From positions 813,501-877,500 of the forward strand of contig NC_092878.1 of the NCBI RefSeq assembly GCF_028372415.1: a stretch of 64,000 bases of DNA, given 5' to 3'. How positions within the stretch are numbered: the stretch's first letter is position 1; each line of letters starts with the position of its first letter. Position numbers and translations under genes: made by a program. The notes under the pieces were generated by a model, which was not told the DNA's origin, searched no databases, and saw only the letters and a program-made list of their open reading frames with translations. The stretch comes from Notamacropus eugenii. Taxonomy: Eukaryota; Chordata; Mammalia; Diprotodontia; Macropodidae. Shown here piece after piece: positions 1-36,334 of the stretch.

Positions 1-523
1 ATGTTCAAAACAAAATCAAGTTCCCAAGTTGGAGGACTCCAGGGTAGGCTGATTAGTTCTGGATTTTCAAGGGACTATAGTCCTTTTGTCATTATAATGA
101 CAGGATGATGGTGACTGTGATGTAGCCAGTGGTCATTCGGTACACTCCAGCAGATACCAAAATGCTTTATAATCCTAAATACAAAGTTCCAAGCAAAGTG
201 CTAAACTATTATTAGTTTATAGCACTTTTATAGTGTTTTTAAAGTGTAGAAAATATCCTGTGGATCTTTTTTCTTTATCTATATAGCGCTTCATCTTGTA
301 CAAGGGAGAGTCAACCACTAATGTCAATTTTCATTTTCCCTGAACATTAACCTGTAACGTATTTATTAGTGCTACCCATCTTTCTATGTCTGAATACACG
401 GTACTCCACACATCTGTAATACAAAGTTGCCTTTCAGAAATAAATGAACAAAAATCATTTCAAAGACTCACTCAGACTTCCCCATTCTCCCGACTCTTTT
501 CCCTGTGTAGTATCAATGTTTGA

Positions 524-24779
<24,256 letters not shown>

Positions 24780-25475
24780 TCTCCAGTATGTCTCCTAACA
24801 ATGTGAGCTAATATATCGGATAAGCTATGGAATATAATTTGAAATACTCACCCACAATTTCACATGCTGAGGAAACATTCTGGTAGTTGAAACCCATCAA
24901 ATGTCTCTGCATGCCATCCAATATTGATATTTAAAATCTTTCTACTAGAGATTATAATAAGCCTTTACTGCTTTGATAGTATCGTCTTAAAGTATAATGC
25001 TTTCAACTCTTGGTTTTAGCTACCTTTCTACTCTTGATTTTAGCTATCTTTAATTAGAAATTATTTAGACAACTGTAAGTTAAGCTTTTCTCTGAATGCA
25101 TTCTAAGACCAAATTTATTATTTAGCATAACTTATATAATTTGCACTAATTTAATTCATTTTAGAACTTTTTTAAAAAATCAGCTACTGATTGTATCTGG
25201 ATACAGCTTGACTCTTGAAAGCTTCCTGTGAAAATTATGGATTTTAGGTAATGAGTTAGAAAGAAAACCTTTTGGGTAGTTTGTGATGCTGTGTCATTGG
25301 AATTTTATCCTAAAATGACCATATAGTATCAATTATAAAGAAAAAAGTCTAATGATGAGGTCCTTCTTACCATTAAGAATGGCCAAAGAATCCTTTCCAT
25401 CTTTCCAATTATCTTTTTATAAGAAATAGCTTTCACTAGTGTGAACTGAATGTAATAAAGCATGGACATATATAG
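24780..25475 (+). other. GNB5: GNB5 3' UTR with poly(A) signals
   Basis: AT-rich sequence follows the stop. The first AATAAA is at 25454-25459, which would place cleavage near 25475. A second AATAAA at 25591-25596 could give a longer form. The end point is inferred from the hexamers only. Confidence 0.6.
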
Positions 25476-27270
25476 GGAGCTTTCATTTGAGGTCCCTGCC
25501 TCTACTTTCCCTTCTTCCCCCTTCTATGAGGGATTGGAGAAAGGTTGACAGCCCCTTCTCCGAGGTCACCTGTGGAACTGTTTGCAAAGAAATAAAGAGA
25601 TTAGCTCATGAGAATTTTCATCTAGGGCAAGAGTACCAGTTCCACAGAGTTTCTCTTCTTGTGAAGTTAAAAAGCTTAAAAATACATATTATTAATAAAC
25701 TCCATAAAACTCTAAGCCCCTAGCTGATCCCCAGGCTGCAAATGAAATATTCCAACCAGTTGAATCTGGTGCAGTTAGTTATCCCTAGGCTTCTTTTCAC
25801 CCCTTAGAATACTTATAAAAGCAAAACACCAACTCAGGACACAAAAATATTTTATCTCTATCTAAAAATCCATCATTAAAATGACAAATAACCAGTCAGC
25901 AAAATTTTAAATGGAGCAAAAAAACCCCACAGTAATAAACCATGCTGTCCATTGTGATAAAAGCGATGGGAGAAACAGAGAGAAATGTCTACACTTGTTC
26001 CAGAAATTTCTTTGTATAATTCAGACACTCCCTGCTAGATTCTCTTAATCTGATCAACAAACCAGGAACAGGCAGAGGCTCCAGCCACAAGTCTTAGAAT
26101 CAGTCTTGACATCCTTCATCTGTTGCTGCTACAGCCCTGCTCACCCTTTGCTGTGATTATGTGCTCCAACTCTGCATCTCTCTCCAGAGAGATCTAAAAG
26201 CTGCCTCCAAAAAAAAATAATAATAATAAATAAAAATAAATAAATAGAAGCTGCCTCCACATCAGAAAAACTCTTCTGTCTAGTTCTGATCATGAGATAG
26301 CTTCTTCTCCATCTGGAGAGAACTACAATTCCTGGATCTTTAGGAAGGATGCCAATCCAAACCTTATCTGAATGATTATTAGACATGAGGTAGATAATGC
26401 TTTCTTCTCAGTTATTTTTATCCTTTTTGTGAATTCATTTTCAATTGAAGATGTTCAGTGCTAAGGACTAGTGTTTGTGATGTTTTTTCCCCACAATAAT
26501 CAAAATATTTTTCTCTAGAAACAGAAAAAAAGGAAAACTTTAAACTAGTATTAGGTTCATGTTTTTATAAACACTTTCATTCAGGTATAAAAATTAGATT
26601 CATGTGAAGTATTTGTTGAAGGTGAATCATATAAGCTAATTGAGGATTTCTAAATCATGAGTAATTTCCCTGTGATCTAAATAAATCAAGTTATTTATTA
26701 ATTACTGAGCCCTGGGCATTCAAAGACAAAAAATCCTGTCATCAAGATAGTTACATTTTATTAGGATTATAAATCCTTCAGATGCTTATTTAAAATATAC
26801 ATAATCCACAAAGGAAGATGGAATACTTTTGTTAAGTTGTCTTCTTTTACATATTACAGGCATATTATTGCTTAAGGAAAAACTCCTCCCAAATTAGGCT
26901 GAATGAGTCAGCCTTTGGAACTAACCCATTCCCTGAAACCTAAAAATACTGCCCTGTGTCTGTGGGTTCACTGGGCAGGTAGATGCTAGCTTCAAAAGCT
27001 GAATATTCCCTCTGGAGGAGATCTAGAGCCATGCTTCTGCAGCTCTGGAAACAACTCTGGGTACTTGCCATGGCTAAGTACTACTTTATTATATCATTCC
27101 TCTCAACAGAGTGCTAGGACTTGGAATCTAATGGCCACTCCAAAAGTAAGGTTCATACATGCCTTTTAAAAAAATTGATTTTGTCTTCTGTTTGCCCAGT
27201 ATCTTTCTCCTTCCTCCCTCCCAAAAGAGTACTCATGTAACAATTATTTTTAAAGAAGAATTTTAAAGAA
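25476..27270 (+). other. Intergenic stretch without recognised genes
   Basis: AT-rich sequence with a few AATAAA motifs. The only clear structure is an A-rich insertion with a flanking duplication (26198-26259). The ORFs here are short and have no recognisable protein similarity. Confidence 0.6.
26198..26259 (+). mobile_element. A-rich insertion flanked by a 12-bp duplication
   Basis: aagctgcctcca occurs at 26198-26209 and 26248-26259, enclosing only an A/AAT-rich tract. This resembles an L1-mediated insertion reduced to its tail. Confidence 0.6.
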
Positions 27271-27274
27271 GGAA

Positions 27275-27290
27275 GAGAGAGAGAAAGAAA

Positions 27291-27368
<78 letters not shown>

Positions 27369-27417
27369 AAGAAAGAGAGAGAGAGAGAGAAAGAAAGAGA
27401 GAGAGAGAGAGAGAGAA
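27275..27417 (+). repeat. GAAA/GA polypurine tract
   Basis: About 140 bases of gaaa repeats grading into gagaga; long fictitious ORFs on the complement (LS/FL-rich) are its translation. Confidence 0.95.
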
Positions 27418-27559
27418 TCAGCAAAACTAATGAGTACATTGAGGAAATCTGAAAATATATGCAGTGTTCCACACCCATAGAGCTTCTTCCTCTGCACCTC
27501 CCACTTTCTCTGAGAGAAGTGTCTTCTCATAGCTCTTCTTTGGGGTTATGCTTATTCTC

Positions 27560-28400
27560 TGCAACGGGTAGGAGATATATTCTTAACCAAACATAGGATA
27601 GAGGCAATTACCAAAAAAAGAGATCATTTTGATTATATGCATGAAATTTAAAAGCTTCTGCACAAACATAATGAATTAATATTAAGAGAAACAGTCTCAT
27701 GGGGAAAAAAATCTTTGTATCAAATTTTTCAATGAGAGTTTGGTATTCAAGATATATAAACAACAGATAAATGAGTGTGTATATAATGGAAAGTCATTTT
27801 CCAACAGATAACTGGTCCATATATTTGAACAAACAGTTCTCATAACAACTATAGTAAAGAATGCTCCAGATTACAAGTAATAAGAAACATGTACATCAGA
27901 ACAACCCTGAGGTTTCACACCCAGCAAATTGGCAGAGATGACAAATGAGAGGAAGCATCATTGTTGGAAGGGTTGCGCAAAGGAAAGCACATTAGTGCAT
28001 GGTTAGTACAGTGATGAATCAGTACAATCATTTTGGGAAACCAATTCAAAATTATGTAAACAAATTGGCTAAAATGTCCACACCCTTTGACCCAGGCATT
28101 ACAATATTACACATACCCCCAAGGAGGCCACTAATAAGAAGAAAGTCAACATAAATAGTAGAATATTTATAGTAGCATTTTATGGAATATTAAAGAATGG
28201 GAAACAAAGTAGATGTCCACTGATTGGAGAATTGTGGTACACGAATGTAAGGAAATGTTATTGTGCTGTAATAAATGATAAATATGGTGACCACAGAGAA
28301 GCATGGAAAAATTTACTTGAACTGATTAAGAGTGAAGTAAATAGATCCAAGAAAACTAGATGTGCAATAATTGCAATAATATTAAAACAACGATAATAAC
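27560..28400 (+). mobile_element. L1 3' fragment (ORF2 C-terminal region), plus
   Basis: Shows L1 ORF2 C-terminal landmarks: caacaaccctgaggtttcacacccagcaaattggcagagatga, ccctttgacccaggcattacaatatta, then tggagaattgtggtac...gaatgtaaggaaatgttattgtgctgtaa. Frame is badly broken. 5'-truncated, as usual for L1. Confidence 0.8.
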
Positions 28401-28800
28401 CACAAAGCAAAGTGAAGCAGGAAACCCGAAGTACTCTCATTTTCTCCACAGCTGAGGAGTAAGCTTCCATGATCTTCTACACAAATGGGCTTCGTGTCCT
28501 AATGCCCCCGTACTTGAGCCAAGTCAGTCATGTTTCTCCACTACCACAGCCTACTGTCATTTTAATGGGCTGCTTGGGAACCGCCATTAAAGTTTACATC
28601 ATCACAAGAAGCAAAAATAAACAACATGGCAGCAATACAGTCAAGCAGTTCACCATAGCTGCTTCTGAAAGTGTCTGGCATCCACTTCCGGCAACAACCC
28701 CTCTCAAATGCTTAGTACTACAAGTAAGTGATCCCCTCCCATCCTGGTCTTCCAAAATCAGATCCAGGTATTGGTGGGCAAGTTTCTCCTGTAGGAAGTC
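28401..28800 (+). other. Intergenic stretch, nothing recognised
   Basis: A plus-strand open frame (28469-28888) runs from here into the L1 tail. Its translation is not recognisable and its end is repeat-derived, so no gene is called. Confidence 0.5.
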
Positions 28801-29405
28801 AAGTCATCCATTCTTTTTTTTTTTTTCAGTGTTTACTTATTTATTTTTAGTTTTCAATAGTCACTTTTATAAGATTTTGAGTTTTTAATTTTCTCTCCCT
28901 CCTTGCTCTCCTCCCCAAGAATATGATATAGGCCATACATGTATAATCATATTAAACATATTTCTACATTAGAGAATTAGAATAATTAGAACCAAAGGGG
29001 AAAACTATAAAAAAGGGAGGAAAGGGAAGAAAATAGGATGCTTCAATCTGCATTTAGACTCCATAGTTCCTTCTTTTTATCCATATGTGGATAATATTTT
29101 CCATCATGAGTCTTTTGGAATTGTCTTCTTTCATTGCATTGCTGAGAAGAGGTAAGTCTATCAAAGTTGGTCATCTCACAGTGTTGCTGTCACTATCTAC
29201 AATGTCCTGCTCCCTTCATTCAGCATTACTTCATACAAGTCTTTCCAGGTTTTTCTGAAGTCTTCCTGTTCATCATTTTTTATGGAACGAGAGTATTCCA
29301 TTACATTCATATACTACAACTTATTCAGCCATTCCCCAACTGATGGGCATCCCTTCAATTTCCAATTCTTGGCTAACAAAAAAAGAGCTGCTATAAACAT
29401 TTTTG

Positions 29406-30018
29406 TGTGCCAGGCCTAGAGGCCTGAGGGCTACCCGAGTCTTACCTTACCTATTGCAGGTCTTCGGCTGGCCAAACCGGATAAACGTATGAGAGAAGAG
29501 ACTTTCCAGAGTCGAACGAAGGTTAGGCTTTATTCAGGGTCTTGGTTACATGTGCAGGGGGAACTCTTCCTTAGGAGAGAGGGAAATCTCCCAAGGAGGC
29601 AAAGATCTTACAGTAAGAGAATGAAAGCAGAAGTGGAAGTGGGGAGAGAGGGGAGAGGGAAGAAAGAAGAGAGGAGAGAAGGAAGAGGGGCCTTCTGTCC
29701 TCTAAGGGCCCCTCAGCGCTGAGTGCCTTCAGGCTTTCCTGACCCTACTTAAGCTCTCCTGCCACATAGTTTGCACCTGAATACCGTGCCTGTTAGATAA
29801 CAATAGGTGTGCTCAGACCCGGGCCAATCTCAAGGGCGGGGATGCTCTCTCCCATCACGTTTCCCACGGGAAGAGGCGGAAATGCACGAGATAGCTCGGT
29901 CTCACACCTCAATTCCCTGCTGTTCCCTGGGGGGCCTCATGAGAACTCTAAGGTTTAGAAGTCCTCACCTTTACCCGCCCGAGACTGTCCACATGGAACT
30001 GAGCTTACACCCCCAACA
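29406..30018 (-). mobile_element. Solo LTR of an endogenous retrovirus inside the L1
   Basis: 613 bases with TG...CA ends, flanked by a 4-bp duplication tttg (29402-29405 and 30019-30022). Removing it restores continuous L1 sequence. An AATAAA (complement of 29529-29534) followed by about 120 bases suggests minus orientation with U5 at the low-coordinate side. CpG dinucleotides are well preserved (for example gtcgaacgaagg, aaacgtatg, cagcgctgag), which suggests a recent insertion. A 4-bp duplication fits gamma-type (ERV1) integrases. No internal viral genes remain. Confidence 0.88.
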
Positions 30019-30397
30019 TTTGTGCATGTGGATCCTTTTCCCATTTTTATGATCTCTTTGGGATACAGAACTAGAAGCAGTATTGCTGGATCAAAGGGTA
30101 TCCACATTTTTGTAGCCCTTTGGGCATAGTTCCAAATTTCTCTCCAGAATGGTTGGATCCATTCACAACTCCATCAAAAATGAACTAGTGTTCCAGTGGA
30201 ACTTTAAATGGAATTTTTCTATCTCTTGCTGTTGGGCTTTGTTAACAATATATAGAAATGTCGATGATTTATGTGGATTCATTTTATATCCTGCAACTTT
30301 GCTAAAGTTATTCATTATTTCAAGTAGTTTTTTAGTTGATTCTCTAAGTATACCATCGTATCATCTGCAAAGTGTGATAATTTTATTTATTCATTGC

Positions 30398-31367
30398 CTA
30401 TTCTATTTCCTTCAATTGCTTTTCTTCTCTTATTGCTAATGCTAACATTTTTAGTACAATATTGAATAGCAGTGGTGCTAACGGACATCCTTGTTTCACC
30501 CCTGATTTTATTGGATATGCCTCCAGCTTATCCCTATTACATATGATGCTTGATGATGGTTTTAGATAGATGCTACTTATCATTTTAAGGAAAACTCCAT
30601 TTATCCCTATGCTTTCTAGTGTTTTTAATAGGAATGGATGTTGCATTTTGTCAAAAACTTTTTCTGCATCTATTGAGATAATCATATTATTTGTTAATTT
30701 TGTCATTTGTAATTATGTCTTTCTCTTATATGATCAGTTATGCTGATAGTTTTCCTAATATTGAACCAGCCCTGCATGTCTGGCATAAATCCCACCTGGT
30801 CATAGTCTATTATCCTCATGATAAGTCCCTGTAATGTCTTGGTTAATATTTTATTTAAAATTTTTGCATCCATATTCATTAGGGAGATTGGTCTATAATT
30901 TTCTTTCTCTGTTTTGGCTCTTCCTAGTTTAGGTATCAGCACCATATTTGTATTATAAAAAGAATTTGGTAGGATTCCTTCTATCCCTGTTTTCCCCTGT
31001 TTATTCCTTTTCTATCCCTGTTATAGAGTATTAGAATTAATTGTTCTTTAAATGGTAGAATTCACTTGTAAATCCATCTGACCCTGGAGACTTTTTTTTC
31101 TTAAAGAGTTCATTGATGGCCTGTTCAATTTCTTTTTCTGAAATGGGGTTATTAAAGTATTTTTATTTCCTCTTCTGTTAATCTAGGCAATTTATATTTT
31201 TGTAAATATTCATCCATTTCACTAAGATTGTCAGATTTATTGGCATATAATTGAGCAAAATAGCTCTTAATTATTGTTTTAATTTCCTCTTCATTAGTGG
31301 TGAATTCATCCTTTTCATTTTTGATATGGGTCATGTGGTTTTCTTCTTTTTTAACCAAATTAACCAA
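30398..31367 (-). pseudogene. L1 ORF2 reverse-transcriptase region (broken)
   Basis: Fragments in order: KIKSYFAQLYANKSDNL-like thumb-side leader (31367-31152), [16 protein letters not shown] (RT block 1, about 30890), [19 protein letters not shown] (block A, about 30680) and [17 protein letters not shown] (block B, about 30490). The FADD box follows out of frame near 30340. Frameshifts separate the blocks, so no active RT. Confidence 0.88.
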
Positions 31368-31798
31368 AGATTTATCTATTTTATTGGTTTTTTCAAAAAA
31401 CCAGCTCTTAATTTTATGTCAGTTCAGTAGTTTTATGAATTTCTCCTTTTCAAAATTTCTAATTCGGTTTTAAGTTGGGGATTTTTAATTTGTTCTTTTT
31501 CTAGCTTTTTTAGTTGTGTGCCCAATTCATTGATCTCCTCTTTCTACATTTTATTCACATAAGAATTTAAAGATATAAAATTTCCCCTAAGAACTCCTTT
31601 GGCTGTGTCCCATAAATTTTGGTATGTTGTCTCTTTATTATCATTCTCTTGGATGAAATTATTGTTTCTATGATTTGTTGTTTGGCCCACTCATTCTTTA
31701 AGATTAGATTATTTAGTTTCCAATTAATTTTTAGTTTATCTTTCCAGGCCCTTTATTATATAGAATTTTTATTGCATCATAATCTGAAAAGGATGCAT

Positions 31799-32035
31799 TT
31801 AATATTTCTGCCCTTCTGCATGGATTGTGAGGTTTTTATGCCCTAGTACATAGTCAATTTTTGTGTGATGTACTGCTGAGAAAAAGGTATATTCCTTTCT
31901 ATCCCTATTCAGTTTTCTCCACAGGTCTACCATATCTAACTTTTCTAAGATTTTATTCACCTCCTTAACTTCTTTCTTGTTTATTTTGTGGTTAGATTTA
32001 TCTAGTTCTGAGAGAGGGAGGTTGAAGTCCCTCAC
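31799..32035 (-). pseudogene. L1 ORF2 endonuclease fragment
   Basis: RDFNLPLSELDKSN (the GDFN motif region with R for G) through YTFFSAVHHTKIDYVLGHK, the substrate/metal-site end of the APE-type endonuclease. The N-terminal half is cut by the SINE at about 32160-32500. Confidence 0.85.
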
Positions 32036-32159
32036 TAGTATTGTATTGTTGTCTATTTCTTCCTATGACTCCCTTAACTTCTCCTCTAAGAATTTAGATG
32101 CTATACCACTTGATGAATATATGTTTAGTATTGATATTACTTCGTTGTTCATGGTTTTC

Positions 32160-32500
32160 AGAGCTTGCTTCATTCTTGAAGAGGATCATGACATCAAGAT
32201 GATGACATGACTTGCAGTTGACTTTGAGTGAGGGAGGGCTGTGCAAGGTCTCCAGCCTCACTTTCTTCTCCAGAGCCATCTGGATCCAGTGGTCAGATAT
32301 TCATCAGTACAACTGGAGATGGCCCAGGATACAATGTGAGAGCCTGGCAAATTTAGACTAAGGTTTTTATCAGATTTTCACTTTGAGTGAGATACCCATT
32401 CAATGAATAGGCTTCTTTAAGTAGTTGCTCAAAGGATGGCCCCTTTAATAAAAAAAAATCAAACTGAGAGGGGAAGACCCTCCAGGTTTCTGGGTAAAAG
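32160..32500 (+). repeat. Marsupial-type SINE copy 3, inserted in L1 ORF2
   Basis: gaggatcatgacatcaagatgatgacatgacttgcag...ccagcctcactttcttctccagagccatctggatccagtggtc (32180-32297) matches copies 1 and 2. The segment after 32340 may be its own 3' end or a second repeat; L1 resumes near 32515. Confidence 0.7.
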
Positions 32501-33389
32501 AGAAACAGTTACTATGGTACCTTTTAGCAGGATGTAGTTTCTTCCTTATCTCTTTTAATTCGATCTATTTTTGCTTTTGTTTTGTCTGAGATGAGAATTG
32601 CTACCCCTGCTCTTTTTGCTTCAGCTGAAGCAAAATATCCTTCTCTAGCCTTTTACTTTGACTCTGTGTGTATCTCTCTGCTTCAAATATGTTTCTTGTA
32701 AACAACATATTGTAGGATTATGGTTTTTAATTCACTCTGCTATCCACTTCTGTTTTATGGGTGAGTTCATCCCATTCCCATTTACAGTTAAAATTTTAAA
32801 CTGTGTCTTTTTCTCCATCCTACTTCTTCTCCCTCCTCCATTTATGTCTTTCTCTCCTTTCTCCCTTTTTCTTCTCACTAGTTTTGCTTCTGACCACTGC
32901 CTCCCTTAATCTGCCCTCCCTTCTATCAATCCCCCTCCCTTTTATTTTTCCTTTCACCTACTACTTCTTCTTTCCCTTCTGCCCTCCTTTCTGTCTACCC
33001 CCTCCCATTTTTCCCCTTACCCCTCCTACTTCCTATAGGGTAAGAGAGATTTCTATACCCAAGTGAGGGTGTATGTTATTCCCTCTTTGAGCCAAATCTG
33101 ATGAGAGTAAGGTTCAAAGATTGCTCATCTCCCTCTCCTTTCCCTCTACTATAAAAGATGTTTATGTTATTTCATGCTATGCAATTTACCCTTTTTTGTC
33201 TCCTTTCCTTTTCTCCCAGTACAATCCTTTTTTTACCCCTTAATTACTTTTTTATCATCATATCAAAGTCAACTTATTACCCACACTTCTATGTATACCC
33301 CCTTCTAAATGTTATAATAACAATACAGTTCTCAAGAGTTACAAGCTTCATCATCCCATGTAGAGATATAAACAGTTTTATCCTTATTG

Positions 33390-34470
33390 AATAACATGTT
33401 TTTTTTTCTTTCCTGTTTACCTTTTTATTCTTCTCTTGAGTCTGGTATTTGAAGATCTAGTTTTCTATTGAGGTCTGGTTTTTTCATCAGGAAGATTTGG
33501 AAGTCCTTTATTTCATTGAATATCCATCTCTTCTCCTGGAAGATTATGCTCAGTTTTGCTGAGTAGAGGATCCTTGATTGTAATCCAAGCTCCTTTGCCT
33601 TCCAGAATATCCTATTTCAAGCCCTCTGATCCTTTAATGTGGAAGTTTCTAGGTCCTGCATAATCCTGACTGTAGTTTCATGATATTTAAATTGCTTCTT
33701 TCTGGCTTCTTGCAGTATTTTCTCCTTGACCTGATAATTCTGGAATTGGCTACAATATTCCTTAGGGTTTTCATTTTGGAATCTCTTTTAGGAGGTGATT
33801 GGTGGATTCTTTCAATGACCATTTTACCCTCTGGTTCAAGGACCTCAGGGCATTTTTCCTTGGTAATTTCTTGAAAGAGGCTATCCAGGCTCTTTTATTG
33901 ATCATGGCTTCTGGTTAGACCAATAATTCTTAAATTATCTCTCCTGGATCTATTTTCCAGGTCAGTTGTTTTTCCAAGGGGATATTTTACATTTTCTTCT
34001 ATTTTTTCATTCTTTTGATTTTGTTTGACTGATTCTTGATGTCTCATAGAGTCATTAACTTCCACTTGCCCAATTCAAATTTTTAACAAATTGTTTTCTT
34101 CAGTTCTTCAAATTGTACCTCCTTTTCCATTTGGCCAATTCTACTTTTTAAGGAGGACTTCTCTTCAGTGCATTTTTGTACCTTCTTTTCCATTTGGCCA
34201 ATTGTATTTTTTAAGTAGTTATTTCCTTCAATCAATTTTTGTCCTTCCTTTTCCATGCTATTGCCTCTCTCTTGCAAACCTCTCATTTCTTTTCTCAATT
34301 TCTCTTCTACCTCTCTTATTTGACTTTTAAAATCCTTTTTGAACTCTTTCAAGTATGTTTTTTGGACTTGGGACCAATTCATATGTCCCTTTGAGGTTTC
34401 AGATGTAGGTATATTGGCAATGTTGTCCTCTTCTGACTTTGTGTTTTGATCTTCCTTGTCACCATACTAA
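33390..34470 (-). pseudogene. L1 ORF1 relic
   Basis: Coiled-coil codons at 34382-34083 (EEKLRKEMRGLQERGN, MEKKVQK). Then, in other frames, the complement of the RRM-type block (gatccaggagagataattta, about 33930-33950) and of the C-terminal domain (actgagcataatcttccag near 33540). Confidence 0.8.
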
Positions 34471-34751
34471 TTTCCTATGGTTAGTGTTCTTTTCTGCTTT
34501 TTGCTCACTTTATTTGCCAATTCCTGGTTTTCAAAGTTGAGGTCTCCTGAGAGATCACAGGGGGCACTATTCCAAGCTTCATGTGCTGGGGGCCAGAGGC
34601 CTGGTCACTGGCTTTGTGTGCTGGGGCCTCAGGTGCTGGCAGCTGAATGCTGTAGGGATCTGGCAGCTTACCTGGTACTAAGCTGGTACTGGTACTTGTG
34701 GTGGTATCTTGTGGGTGCAGAGGGCAGGTGGAGTTTTTCTGCGTTTCCCCA

Positions 34752-34972
34752 GGGCTAAACTGAAGCATGGGGAGGTCTGGCTACTGCAGGATGCCTACTT
34801 ACCCAGAGTTATGCTGAAGCACATGGAGGTTCAGCTGCTAAAGAACATCTGCCCAATCAGAGTTGAACTGAGGCAAGGGGTGGGAGGTTCAGCTGTTAGA
34901 AGATTCCTTCCCATCCAGGGCTACACTGAAGCACTGGGAAGCTGGATGCTAAAGAAGCCTGCCTGCTTGGGG
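34752..34972 (-). repeat. Tandem ~55-bp units in the L1 5' UTR
   Basis: Four imperfect units (plus strand: ctaaactgaagcatgggga, ttatgctgaagcacatgga, ttgaactgaggcaaggggt, ctacactgaagcactggga) start near 34752, 34805, 34860 and 34918. This is a monomer-like arrangement in the promoter end of the element. Confidence 0.75.
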
Positions 34973-35840
34973 CTGTGCCAGCCATGTGGTGGTTCTCCAT
35001 GCTGGAGTTCACCTATTCTTCTGTCTATGCTAAGGCATTGGGGGCGGGGGAGTGTTTGCATTTGCCACTCCATCACCATGGGGTTCAGGATCTTCCACAG
35101 GTTTGTGGAGGCAGGGCTTGCTGCTTGCTGGGGTAGCTCCCATCCTAGACTATGTTCCCCTTTTTACCTAAGTGACATAGACCTTTCTTGGCTATCCTCC
35201 AAGTTTCCCAGGTTAAAAGACTGCTTCTCCCTGTCTTTCTGCTATCTCCAGTGTTCCAGGATTTTTCCTGAGGTGCTATTTTTGGGGATTTTAGAGGTCA
35301 GGAAGGGAAAGTGAGAGCAATTTACTGCTTACTCCCCCATCTTGGCTCCTGGAAATCCCCCAAGTGATCCATCCTTGACAACTATATTGAAATCTTTAGA
35401 GTGCTCAGGAACTTTCCAGGTTGCTCATACCACCATCACCTGGGACCTGGCTCAGGAGTCAGTGGGGAAGAAACATGTTAGGAGGTCCTGACATGTTTAG
35501 AGATAGGGCAGCAGCAGTTCCCTGCTCCTGAATTGCACTAGGCATCAAGCCCATTTTCTCCCCCTTTGCCTTCTCCCTCCCACTATCTTCTTAGATTAGA
35601 CAGGCTTCCTAAGTGTAGCAGTGGTTATGTAGCGTGCATCTGTGTTTTAAGGAACACAGATACAAAACACCAAAAACAAAGACAAGAAACCACACTTTTA
35701 TTTTACTATCCAAGGCACCTACGTGTGTTTTCTCAGCTTCATTAACTTTGTTCACTTTGTACTCAGCAAAAACTAATACACTTTTAGCAGCCTTCTTTTA
35801 AAAAAAAAATCAAGTGGAAGAAATGTAAAAACAAACAAAA

Positions 35841-36085
35841 AAGCATAGGCCCAAAGACGAGATATGAGAAGATACTTCTTCAAAGAAATGAGAGATGCCC
35901 AGGGTGGAACACTGCGTATATTATTAGACTTTCTTGTATTGATCAGGTATTGTTTTTTCTTTAAAAAATTCTTTGTTATAAGAAATGGCTTTCTAAGAGG
36001 GATGGAGGGGAAATACACTGGGAAAAATTTAAATCATGTAGGAACAAAATATATTTATAAAATTTATTTTAAAAACAAAAAAATA
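35841..36085 (+). mobile_element. L1 3' UTR fragment, plus
   Basis: aagacgagatatgagaagatacttcttc, then ttctttgttataagaaatggct...gggatggagggg...aaatacactggg and an A-rich end, as in other marsupial L1 3' UTRs. It is a different tail from the 28.8-35.4 kb element. Confidence 0.6.
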
Positions 36086-36334
36086 CATTTGATTTCTTTA
36101 TATGCCAGTCAACATTGAGAGTAAAAATATATCATGAGATAAGTAACTGAGTGTTTGGATGGCCAGGACAATTAAAACAGTCAGTCAAGTCAGGTTGTCA
36201 ATGAGACACATGGTATATTCACATATAAATATACTTGCATGTATTTATTCATGTAACATACACATATGCTCTTACAAATATATGCATACATGCAGTATGA
36301 TAGAATTTAGACTTTTCTTAGAAATTATCTATTC

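Larger units (their letters stand above)
28814..35361 (-). mobile_element. L1 LINE, near full-length ends but internally deleted, with LTR and SINE insertions
   Basis: The flanks aagtcatccattc (28801-28813) and aagtgatccatcc (35362-35374) are a 13-bp target duplication with two mismatches. The 3' poly(A) (T run at 28814-28827) and the 5' end ggagccaagatgggggagtaa (complement near 35330-35350) are both present. Minus-strand order: 5' UTR (35361 to about 34470), ORF1 relic (about 34470-33390), purine-rich spacer (about 33390-32820), ORF2 endonuclease (to 31799) and reverse transcriptase (31367-30210), then a jump to the ORF2 C-terminus and 3' UTR. An LTR (29406-30018) and a SINE (about 32160-32500) interrupt it. 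All frames are broken. Confidence 0.92.

Noticed and set aside
27153-27530. Leu/Phe/Ser-rich minus-strand frames
   Set aside because: Translation of the GAAA/GA tract.
28469-28888. 139-codon plus-strand frame
   Set aside because: Not similar to any protein I recognise, and its end runs into L1 tail sequence; no splice, promoter or codon evidence.
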